Origin: Carposina sasakii
Taxonomy: Eukaryota > Arthropoda > Insecta > Lepidoptera > Carposinidae
NCBI GenBank assembly: GCA_014607495.2
Contig: CP053169.1
Location: forward strand, 5,828,001-5,892,000
Direction of reading: 5' to 3'
Length of the DNA: 64,000 nt
The notes under the pieces were generated by a model, which saw only the letters and a list, made by a program, of their open reading frames with translations, ran no database searches and was not told where the DNA came from. Positions 55,169 to 64,000 of this stretch are shown here, one piece after another; the stretch's first letter is position 1, and each line of letters opens with the position of its first letter. The position numbers and the translations under genes are program-made.

Positions 55169-56162
55169 GCTTCTATATTTTCATTTTATACATAGAAAAT
55201 ACTAGATGATAATGTATGAGCATTCAGATGAACAAGGGCGACAAAATTTAACAAACTTTATTTAAATAAGTCTACTAGTAAGACGAGACGTTAATATATT
55301 CCAAGAATCTATAAATATTGACGAAATTCCATGAGTTAATTGGGGTCCAGGAAAAGTGAAATCGTCAGACCTCATGATTATTTATTTCTGTTATTTATGT
55401 TTAAAAAAATTATTTGACTGTACACACATTAACACTAACATATGGTAATACCGGCCCATGAAAATATCACCATATTATACGAGAATTAAACAGTTACCAA
55501 CAATATGATAAAATTAACATTACTGCTTGTATGGGCAAAGCAATGTCAACGGCGGGCTGTAATCAGATGGGTTCACAATTACAATTACACAGTGTCTCGG
55601 TAATGACGCCATTTGACACAAATATTGTAAGCCGTTGATTTTTACCCAAATATATTATAATATGTAGATTAATGAATTAATAAAAGGAAGCCGCGGTCCG
55701 AATATCACGTATCCAGCTTTAGTAGTTTTGCCTTGGAGTTGATGTATCCGTTGAGACTTAGTCTTACTTTTATTGGTATATTTGTGACGTATAGGTCCAC
55801 TAAGAACGGATATCCAAAAATTTCCAGGAGAATGAAAAATAACGCAAAATAATACCTATGTAGGTTATAATAAAATCTCACCAAAAATGTCTCCCAAATC
55901 TAGGACTATTTCCCTAAACCTAAAAGCCTTCTTTCCTAAAGGTTTAATGGTTATTAGGTGTTTCTATTGTGCGTATCTGGTACTTAATCTAGATGAAGCC
56001 GGAATAAATTTCGTTTACAGCCTTTACTTCGTGATTGTACACGTGTATACCGCAAGCAATTATGGTGCGATACAATTAATTTTATTACCTACAAGCAGCT
56101 TGCCTTTGCTGTACAATAACATCTTTTGTCAATCTGTTTCTTGGTATTCAAGATCTATATAT
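55169..56162. other. No gene recognised
   Basis: AT-rich. A 111-codon ATG frame (55887) is hydrophobic and runs into a SINE-E fragment; not called. Confidence 0.4.
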
Positions 56163-56250
56163 ACACACGACTGTGTTCCCGAAAATGGGGAAACATGGTC
56201 TGCAAACATGGTTCAGATGTGAAAAGCTCATAAGAACACCCTAATGTTAG
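56163..56250 (+). mobile_element. SINE-E fragment, plus strand
   Basis: ATACACACGACTGTGTTCCC, GAAAATGGGGAAACATGGTC and AGCTCATAAGAACACCC follow the family start, then diverge. Confidence 0.45.
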
Positions 56251-57631
56251 CCGTACACCTTCTTATTATTTATTTATTGGATCAGTTAGAAATGAACGTG
56301 TGTGGTTGAACAAATCGACTCCCAGACACGGTCAATTCTAACTGATCTAATCAATTGGATCATGCCAATTGGACGATAGGAAGGATGAACCATATTGAGG
56401 CTACAATATTGACGTATTGTCAAAAACACGATATACCAAATCTGGAGCCGTGTAATTTTTTTCCCTCGAGTTTAATCTGGTTATTTACACGTTCTTTACA
56501 AACGTAAAACCAGGGGAGCATTGTGCGTGAATACGGACGTAATCTTCCTGTAAAACGTTTTCAATGAGCAAATTTGTATTTTAATCTGAGCCGAGCGAAA
56601 AGTGGGAGCGTTTTCAGGTGCGCTTTGCTATTTTAGCGAGCGACTTTTTGCCTTTTCAATTGAACGTGTAAACAGACTGGGATGGGTGTTGGAAATAAGC
56701 CAATGTTAGTATTATTTTTAAAATATAGTGCATAAAAATATACGGGTAAGATACTAGAAAGGATAGCCCCTGTGACTTTGTACATAGACGGTGAGTTTTC
56801 GCAGCGATAAATAAACCGTACGGATTACTCTGCAGATTGCACTCACACAGAGGACAGTTTTTACTGATGCATATCGACTCGTGAGCGAGAGGTTCTCGTT
56901 ATATTCGTAATTTAGAAGTTGCTAAGTAAATATTTTTCTCGCGATAAAAAGTTGTTTTGTTTCACAAATTAAGTAACTAAAGACTAGTCGGAATGTTGCA
57001 TGGTGCGGAGCAAGGTCACAAGCTGGATCAGAGTACACCTATGTAAGTGTTTTTGTAATGTACTACGCGCCAGTTTTTCAAAGGCTAATCTACTTATGGG
57101 TCCCATTGATTATGGGTTCTGGGTAATATAAATAATACTTATGGTTTATTTCTGAAATAATTTTGCGAAAGATTTGGTATCTGGTTCACAACTGCCGACT
57201 CTATTAGGGATCGTAGAGGGTAAGGCTAAGAAATATTTATTTGGAAATTAAAATGCCGTAAACGAGATAAATTCAGTGAAATAATTGGTCTTTGATGTAA
57301 CTGTTTTTTTTTTTAACTAGGAATAAGAATGGACAAAAATTTATCATTGTATATCATCATAAAGCTGACATCAATTCCTATCTGTCTAATAATATCTAAT
57401 ATCCTACCCTTGTATTATGCAGAATTTGATAATATGCCCACAAAATGCAGGGTGAATTAAGTGTAGAGTGTAGGTATGTACCGACTATGGATTATGGAAT
57501 TTATATATTAAGAAGACAACGAGATACTAAGATAATTATGCAAGCTAATGTACTACATATTGCTTTCCTAATTTAGTTATGTTAACTTTGACATGCCGAA
57601 ATATTCGTACTTTTCGTATGTAGGTAGGTAT
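56251..57631. other. No gene recognised
   Basis: 1.4 kb, apparently single-copy, no supported feature. Confidence 0.4.
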
Positions 57632-58003
57632 CATCATTTATAGCCCTGAGAAGTCCACTGTTGGACATAGGCCTCCCCCAACAACCTCCACTCCGACCGG
57701 TCGGAAGCAGCCTGCATCCAACCGACGCCCGCAACCTTGACCAGGTCATCCGTCCACCTCGCGGGTGGCCTTCCCACGCTGCGCTTGCCGATACGTGGTA
57801 TCCACTCTAGAACTTTCCGACTCCATCGGCCATCAGTTCTTCGAGCTATGTGCCCTGCCCATTGCCACTTCAGCTTGCTGGACCGTTCAGCTATGTCGGT
57901 GATCTTTGTACGTCTGCGGATCTCCTCATTTCTGATTCGATCACGCAGAGAGATCCCAAGCATAGCTCTCTCCATCGCTCGCTGTGCGATCCTGAGCTTA
58001 GGT
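57632..58003 (-). pseudogene. RTE-like LINE C-terminal end
   Basis: Minus-strand open frame of about 113 codons plus a few upstream: RAMERAMLGISLRDRIRNEE, KLKWQWAGHIARRTDGRW, RSVGRPPARWTDDLVKVAG, RSEWRLLGEAYVQQWTS, stop at 57636-57634. This is the conserved tail that follows RT in an abundant lepidopteran LINE, probably RTE-like. The RT itself is absent. The last 45 bases (GGGGGAGGCCTATGTCCAAC, AGTGGACT) and an ATGATG tail equal the SINE-C end. The frame is intact, so this copy is young. Confidence 0.8.
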
Positions 58004-59607
58004 AGGTATATCTTTCCTATTTACACATAAAAATTTTTATACTGAGTCAGCATAATATTATTACAAAATTATGAATATTTCTTTAGGATATGTTTTTCTA
58101 GATTTCGTTGTAAGTTAGTATGTAGGTATGTACGAGTATATTATAATTTAACTTCTAGCATCGCAAATAGCAGAAAAAATGCATTATTATTAATATCAAG
58201 CGTTCTAAATATTCTTTTCTACACAGTTTTCATACATAGACGATAGTTCTTTTCATTCTCTTTTATTCATATTACCATCGCATTTATCGTAGAAACGGCA
58301 ATATAAAAGTCCATATACTTTTACGACATTGCAGTTATAATGTACTTTTTCGTATTACACACAATCTAATACAGTTATTCTGTATAGAGAATGCATGAAA
58401 TTTACATTTTTGTTACCCACTAATGACAAAGAAAATTTATCTTAAACTATTCTAACTACCAAACTATACAAACACTTGACTAGTGGCCATCCGCGACTTC
58501 GATCGTCGGTATAAACTTTAGAATTCCCCTTTCTCCCGTTCCCGCGTGGAAATTTCTGGGAATCCTTCCTTATTGGATGCCTACGTCATATATAAACACC
58601 CCTCCAAGTTTTAGGTCTCTATACTCTGTTGTTTTGGCTGTACGTCGACGCGTTACTCATTCAGGACAAAGCATTTTAATGTATAGATATAGATAGATTA
58701 CAGAAACAAATAGATAGAACATTGAACGTTTGTAAATGGTGCCACAGGTTATCTGATACGCGACGAGTAGGGTAAACTCGTACTCGAAGCCCGAGAAAAG
58801 TAGAATAAATTGGCAATGCACTGCCAGCGGTTCATGCTGCGTAGGCTTCATATTAATGCAACTAATATAGTTGCATAACTAATTTTATAACAGTTTCATG
58901 GCGCAAAAGCAGTAGCATCTGTAGGAATTTTCTTTGGAAGCTCGAATAAAAAACTGTGTAATTATGTTACCTATCGCGCTGAGTCATAGTCATTATTTAT
59001 TCGTCCTATAAATTTCGCTGTTAGTCCTCCTAAAATAATAATAAATAAATAAATATAGTACAGTCAAACGGCACAAGCAGTTTTTGGGACGTTGTATTTG
59101 ATTTTTTAGATCTTTTAACGTAAGTTTAAAATAATCGTATAACGGAAGTTATATTTGGTGGTTCCAGCCAGCGTTAATTTGACTCTGAACTTTTGACTCT
59201 GATGTCATTTCTGTGGTTAACTCACTCTATCTTGTACTCGAGCTTTTACTGAATGAGGCGGCGCGATGATGCGATGAGCCCCGAGGGTGCGATACATTCG
59301 CGCCAAAATGTGATTGCAAATATTAATGAATGCCGGCATTTTGCGCGCAAAAATTAATATCTCATTTTTGCGGGCAAAAGAGTTTTTAATGTACAGCTGG
59401 GAATATTGATAGCTACTAATTTTATGTCGTGTAAAGTGTATGTGTGACACATATATGGTTAAATATAGTGATGTTTATTGCATGCTTGTTCTGCTACACT
59501 AATTTAAATTTTGCATTATTTGAAAATACTTGTAACCTACACTATTATAGAGATGTACTAATTCTTAAGAAAATTTAACGAAATTGTTAAACTGATATAA
59601 CTGACAC
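58004..59607. other. No gene recognised; Helitron-like remnant at 58486
   Basis: AT-rich except 58486-58640 (TGGCCATCCGCGACTTCGAT, GGTATAAACTTTAGAATTCC), a decayed copy similar to 46026, and 59250-59350 (GGCGGCGCGATGATGCGATG), a CpG-richer patch. A 77-codon minus-strand frame there is rich in basic residues but unsupported. Confidence 0.4.
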
Positions 59608-59612
59608 TTGAT

Positions 59613-60066
59613 AATGTCGTGGCGGGGGGGCTTAGTAACCGTGGACTGGTCACCCATGGTAAAGCTAAGAGGCAACCAGGGCCGGCCTGTTTGGGCCGCC
59701 GGCTGGACCGAGGAGGGCCCTCCCAGCGGGCTGAACAAGTCCGCTGCGGACGCGCGTGGAGGTGGGACCGCAGAAGAAGAGGAGTGCCGGTATTACGGTA
59801 CGCCGTTCTCCCTATCTTCTGCGGCCATGGAGGGATCACAGGGGGAGAGGCGTGTTGGTATTACGGTGCGCCACTCTCTCTACCCCCTGCGAGCTGGCGG
59901 GGCCGCGAGGAGGAAGATGGGGGGGTTTTTAGTGGGTATACCGTGGGTCTCATTAGCCTATACGGGAGTCCAACATAACCACTCGGGTACCCCCTGCGCC
60001 TGGGTGGTATACGTAATGCATTTTCCCCCCAGAAAAAAAAAGGACAATGTCTGTCGGGTCAGCTAG
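59613..60066 (+). mobile_element. GC-rich insert of unknown class, ends CTAG|T
   Basis: About 450 bp far richer in GC than its surroundings, with sharp edges. Two frames stay open across it (152 and about 119 codons), as expected by chance in GC-rich DNA; neither has a clear catalytic motif. GGTATTACGGT occurs at 59789 and 59867, 78 bases apart, marking an imperfect internal duplication. Near the right end an A-run (about 60031-60041) precedes GGACAATGTCTGTCGGGTCA and CTAG|T. Either a Helitron carrying foreign sequence, or an R1-type LINE 3' end with poly(A); the left boundary is unclear. Confidence 0.5.
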
Positions 60067-60467
60067 TTAATTATAATTTCTACCCAATCTCTTATTTTCT
60101 CAACTTTTTTCCATCACAAACTCCAATTATTTTTTCTTTCATATCTAATGCAGATGTTGTAAACTCAAATAAAAAATTGCTACATTAAGTGGATTTTAAA
60201 ATTAAGTTTCACTATAAAAGCTTTTACAAGTAATTTGGAGCCTTAGTAAAATTTGCTCTTAAAATATTTACAAACTTAATGTCGAGTACCTAAGCTACGT
60301 ATTTAATTAGTGCTACTAAAATGGACGACGACATATATATATTTTTATGTATGTAAAACTATCTTCAACTCCTGCTTTTTTTTATAGGTCATGCTTTTCA
60401 GCGAAGTCTTCATTATTTACCTTTCGTTGATGTACACATCTACATTTGCTGTGCATATTTAATAGTT

Positions 60468-60736
60468 TCTTCTATGCTGCTCTGGGAGTGAAAAAAAATC
60501 CATATAATACTACAGCTGCTTCTCTTCCCGGGCATACTCTACAAGTCAGTAAAGAGACAAGAGGGTCTTGGTGTTTTGTAGGCGATGGGCTGACCACCTG
60601 TCACTACTAACCGAACTTGTACATCTCAACTATACCCTCAAAATTGGTCAGAAGTGGCACCACGTGGTTCTATCGGCCCTTAGTGCTCTGCCTACCCCGT
60701 AAGGGATAAAGGCGTGCTTATATGTATGTATGTATT
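60468..60736 (+). mobile_element. SINE-D, full length, plus strand
   Basis: TATGCTGCTCTGGGAGTGAA, ACTACAGCTGCTTCTCTTCC, GAGACAAGAGGGTCTTGGTG, GATGGGCTGACCACCTGTCA, CTCAAAATTGGTCAGAAGTG, CTGCCTACCCCGTAAGGGAT and AAAGGCGTGCTTATATGTAT, with a TATG tail. No A/B box seen, so its promoter type is unknown. Confidence 0.85.
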
Positions 60737-60774
60737 TAATAATATTTTGCAAAGATGTTTAAAAGGTGCATGTT

Positions 60775-60890
60775 CTAGCAGTCGACTAAGGAACTCGGGC
60801 ATTCTCTCAGGCGATGAGCTAGCAACTTGTCACTGATCATGTACATCTGTACCGATATGCCAATCTTGGCTGTGGGATCCAAGTATATAA
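60775..60890 (-). mobile_element. SINE-E fragment, minus strand
   Basis: AGTCGACTAAGGAACTCGGG, CATTCTCTCAGGCGATGAGC and CTTGGCTGTGGGATCC, inverted family middle. Confidence 0.6.
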
Positions 60891-61052
60891 TTATGCTATG
60901 TTACTGTCTATTTTATTATATGGTGCGTATACATCATCCCTTGAGATGTATTTTAATTAAATTCCTTAACTTAATGCCGCGTTAAGATTATTATTTTAGA
61001 TACATGTAAGTAGACAAACCTTAAAACTATTGGCAATTTTTTTTGGCAATAT

Positions 61053-61090
61053 TTCACTATGGGTTCGTCCACCATAGGGCCCTATTTATA
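61053..61090 (-). repeat. PLE terminal-arm fragment
   Basis: TTTCACTATGGGTTCGTCCA and CCATAGGGCCCTA match the outer end of the PLE arm with changes. Confidence 0.45.
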
Positions 61091-61364
61091 CGGCAATATT
61101 TTCTGAAATTAAAAGTACCTAATCCGAACTGCAAGATCATAAAAAATATCCCACAGTCAAGCTTAGAATAGCGGTTTCATGCTTTAATTATTATTTATCG
61201 TGGTTTATAATAAGAATGTATTGCAAATGCCACTCTGATTCCTGTCATTGTGTTCGAAAATGAAACATTTCCGGTATTCGATCTGCCGTTGACGCCATAA
61301 TTAATTGCGAAAAGGGTTATTGTGTGTTAAAGTTATTCGCGTTAAAGTTTAGTCGACAAGTCGC

Positions 61365-61580
61365 GTAGCGCAGTCAAGTCCTGGGTTCAAATCCCGGTAG
61401 GTGCAAATATTGATATGATGAATATTGATGTTTTTTTCCTAGTCATGGATGTTTCTATACTTATCTATGTATTAATATACCGTTGCTTAGTACCCACGAC
61501 ACAAGACCTTATGGATCTTAATGTGGGACTAAGTTAATGTGTTGTGAAGTGTGTGAATATTTATTTATTTATTTATATAC
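61365..61580 (+). mobile_element. SINE-A copy 7, plus strand
   Basis: GTCCTGGGTTCAAATCCCGG (B box, one change), TAGGTGCAAATATTG, TAGTCATGGATGTTTCTA, TAGTACCCACGACACAAGAC and GTGTGAATATTTATTTATTT. The head before about 61365 does not match other copies. Confidence 0.8.
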
Positions 61581-62345
61581 CTATATTTATTGGCTGTCTG
61601 CATAGCCCCCAGCCGCGTTACGATCGGATAAGTTTGTATTATGCGATTCAAGCTATCGAATTCCTCTATTTGAAATTCGTTTAGTTCGGCCCGCGTCAAG
61701 TGAGAAGAGGGTTTGACACATTGACAATTGTGATCGCGTTTCACAGAATAGTTCTTGTGGACGATTTCGGAACTGAAATTTATTGTTTGACAGATGATAG
61801 TTAAATTGCGCAACTAGCGCCGCCATTCAGAGAAAGTGTTTGTACAACCGCGCGCTACGATATATTTCATGTTTTTACTTCTCGGATTTGCATGGACGAA
61901 GTTCTATCATTGCCAGTTTGTTTATGTTAAGTCAACGTAAATGAGGAGTGATAAATGAGGGGTATGAAACGTGGTCGACTTACGATTTGTTGTGTTTTAG
62001 AATCTGAGGTTGCAATGCAGTCCACTTCAAAAAAGGGAGAGAGAGAGAGGATAGGGCCAATTTCAAAAAATATTTATGTAGGAGCACTTTCCCCACACTG
62101 GGATAAGATGCGGATATGGTCAATACAATATAGAAACTTGACAGTGATCTGAACTTGAAAGACGGGTTAATATTATTTTAAGTACCTACTGTACGATATT
62201 TTTATGTGCAAACGTATAACGACCACTGACACTCACCTAGCAATTTCAAAAGAAAATTAAAAATTATATATGTAGTAAAATTCCGGCATAAATTTTAAAT
62301 CTCAGTTTTTACTAATTGAGCTTTACTGCCTGTATCGAATCTATA
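61581..62345. other. No gene recognised
   Basis: Moderately AT-rich; an 82-codon minus frame near 61565-61813 lacks an ATG and a motif and overlaps a SINE tail. Confidence 0.35.
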
Positions 62346-62663
62346 TCTATACATATAATAAAAGTGTAACGGATCGCTGTCTATACATGGAAGATATATA
62401 AGAAAAAACATAATAGAAGACCTTAATCAACACAATAGTACCCAAAAGAATGATTTTTGGATTGTCTCTTTGTCGGTTTGTCTGTGCGTTTGTGCACACT
62501 AATCTCAGAAACGGCTGCACCGATTTCGATGCAGTTTTCAGGAATATATTGTGACAGGTCCCACATAACATATAGGCTACTTTTTATCCCAGGAAAATGT
62601 TTTTAACCCTGATAATTTCGACAATTTGTTTTTTCTAGAGTCCACGCGGACGAAGTCCACTAG
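62346..62663 (+). mobile_element. Non-autonomous Helitron, uninterrupted
   Basis: A|TCTATACATATAATAAAAG to CTAG|T (62660-62663), with GTCCACGCGGACGAAG before the end. Serves as the reference for the nested copy at 47542. The body (ATCAACACAATAGTACCCAA, GCACACTAATCTCAGAAACG) differs from 2796 while the 3' half is shared. Confidence 0.7.
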
Positions 62664-62902
62664 TAAATAAATAAAATTAGTTGTTCTTACTATCTATTTC
62701 TCTCCTAATAACAATCCATAAAATTTCATTCGATGTTCGCTTCGTCTTCGTAATGTCAGCAAGTGCTTCCATATTAGCTTCATTAATCTTCGCTAATTAA
62801 GACAACATGCATATACTAGAGATGTATGTAGTTCAGTATAATTACTTAATCGCACCTTCGGTTGAACAAGGGCATAATTGCAAAATTGCAAAATGCAATT
62901 GT

Positions 62903-63726
62903 TCACTATGGGTGCGCCCACCACCGGGCCCTACACCCTCCACTGACCCTCGGATCTGATAACTCATAATTGCGACAACAGGCACTAAAAAGGGCATTCG
63001 TCTATCTATTTTGGAACAGTTGGAGATTTTGAAGGCCAAATATTCTGGTGCAAACCTTTTAAATGAACAAGTTGAATTTTCTTCCCCACTATTAAATTCA
63101 ATTGCTAGAATAAATAAATAAATAGTAACCTTAGTATATAATGGCTTGTCAATGTCAATAACAATTTTTTGTTTTTGTGGGCAATGGAATATGTTGTTGC
63201 ATACATCCATGTTTTTCTTTACTAATTTATCAATATTTTGGTGAATTTTTGAATTTTTTCATTTAAATTTAACTAATTCACCCAATACTATATGGTTTGT
63301 GTGCACAAATAGTATATATTTATTTGAAATATAAATAATGGTGGGTAATTATTTATATATTTTTAATACTTAGTAGAGGGTAGTTAATTCTGTGTAAGTA
63401 ATGTGTTGGGTTTTAGAGGTTCATAATAATTAGTGGTTTACTAATTTCTATAATCCTGAGGATGCCACGGTTGTTGGCGAAACATATGTAGATTATTTAT
63501 CTAGTTTTTGATTTCGGAATAGTGCAATGTATTGTCTTGCATGCTAGGTGCTCGGGTCTGGTTTCTCATGGCGATTGTAGTTAGTGCAAGTGCCTGTTGT
63601 CGCAATTATGAATGATCAGATCCGAGGGTCAGTGGAGGGTGTAGGGCCCGGTGGTGGGCGCACCCATAGTGAATGTTTGAACTTCCGAATTGTAACGCCT
63701 AATACAATTTCATTTATTTTAATTTT
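62903..63726 (+). mobile_element. Penelope-like element, longer copy
   Basis: Same ends as 1912-2358: an inverted arm at the left (62903-62986) and the full terminal unit at the right (about 63396-63726), here separated by about 410 bp of other sequence. AATTGT at 62897-62902 and 63727-63732 may be a short target duplication. The terminal unit includes the hammerhead motif and ends TTGTAACGCCTAATACAATT plus an A/T tail. On the minus strand the spacer keeps a 122-codon frame open through the arm; its wording (CPQKQKIVIDID, KFKISNCSK-like AFKISNCSKIDRRM) is not an RT or GIY-YIG I recognise. Confidence 0.6.
63450..63496 (+). ncRNA. Hammerhead ribozyme motif (type I, minimal), copy 2
   Basis: Base-for-base the same 47-nt fold as at 2088-2134. 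ATAATC (63450-63455), CTGAGGA (63456-63462), extra T (63463), GCCA/TGGC stem II, GAAA (63479-63482), AC/GT stem III with ATAT loop, predicted cut after A63490, GATTAT (63491-63496). Sequences on both sides have drifted by several bases and an 8-bp indel lies just upstream, while the ribozyme itself has not changed. Confidence 0.75.
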
Positions 63727-63762
63727 AATTGTGACCTTGTTCTTCTACCATAGCTGCGTTTA

Positions 63763-64000
63763 TACAGGATATTTTTTCGTCGCCACCCTTAACGAAGGGT
63801 ACGTACTCTATACATCAAATAAAGTAAGTTTATGCCAAAAAAAATCCTGGGATATGATGTAAATTTTTTTGTTTTTTTTTTATTTCTTGATCGGGCGAAA
63901 TTTATAGTGTCCAGTGTTTATGCTAGTTTTTGCCAAGACAGATATTAATTATTTCTCGTGAAAAACTCTTGCTACGCGCGTCTATGTGCATCTATGCCGA
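63763..64000 (+). mobile_element. MITE-A copy 4, cut by window end
   Basis: TACAGGATATTTTTTCGTCG, CCTTAACGAAGGGTACGTAC, CTTGATCGGGCGAAATTTAT and GCTACGCGCGTCTATG match the left two-thirds of copy 1. The right end lies outside the window. It starts 36 bases after the PLE. Confidence 0.8.

Noticed and set aside
55887..56222. 111-codon ATG frame.
   Set aside because: Composition is unremarkable and its end runs into a SINE-E fragment.
59217..59450. 77-codon minus-strand frame in a CpG-richer patch.
   Set aside because: Open frame is explained by local base composition; no motif, and the GTGAGT donor alone is weak evidence.
59608..60066. Two overlapping long plus-strand frames (152 and 119 codons) as genes.
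   Set aside because: GC-rich DNA has few stop codons by chance; both frames being open at once argues against either being real.

Overview
This window reads as non-coding DNA of an insect, almost certainly a moth or butterfly (Lepidoptera). The evidence is AT-rich sequence, no stretch of host exons with clear homology, and several repeat signatures I associate with lepidopteran genomes: A|TC...CTAG|T Helitrons with a GTCCACGCGGAC hairpin, MITEs with CAGGGTG ends, foldback elements with a GAAGTCGGTT motif, and short retroelements ending in TATG or ATG repeats. No complete host gene is visible. The best host-gene candidate is one terminal exon on the minus strand (41333-41650) with a splice acceptor, a stop codon and a downstream AATAAA. 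Family names SINE-A to SINE-E, MITE-A and repeat F are my own labels.

Layout. 1-11.9 kb holds SINE fragments, a 447-bp Penelope-like element (PLE) with a hammerhead ribozyme motif (1912-2358), a foldback MITE and Helitrons. 11.97-16.74 kb is a full-length Ty3/gypsy element on the minus strand (CsRn1/Kamikaze-like: tRNA-Trp primer site, C-X2-H-X9-C-X3-C zinc finger). Its LTRs differ only in an AC microsatellite, but its reading frames are broken by about four indels. 16.8-18.9 kb is a 5'-truncated jockey/CR1-type LINE on the minus strand. 19-24.6 kb contains a second LTR element (21281-22900) that is non-autonomous. It has matching ACTC target duplications, a 43/86-bp minisatellite and a Gag fragment fused to the tail of another retroelement. 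24.6-41 kb and 42-62 kb are mostly single-copy AT-rich DNA with scattered SINEs, MITEs, Helitrons and LINE 3' ends. 62.3-64 kb ends with a Helitron, a second PLE carrying the same ribozyme motif, and a cut-off MITE.

How the parts relate. Two LINE 3' ends (37.3 kb and 57.6 kb) share their last few dozen bases with two different SINE-like families, as expected if each LINE moved its SINE in trans. Several insertions are nested, which gives relative ages. The two PLE copies, 61 kb apart, carry the same 47-nt hammerhead fold: all core bases present, one extra U, and cleavage predicted after GUA. This is the most striking functional signal in the window.

Limits. Everything was read by eye. Most repeat boundaries are accurate to about 5-20 bases. 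Family names for short repeats rest on similarity within this window and general knowledge, not on a database search.
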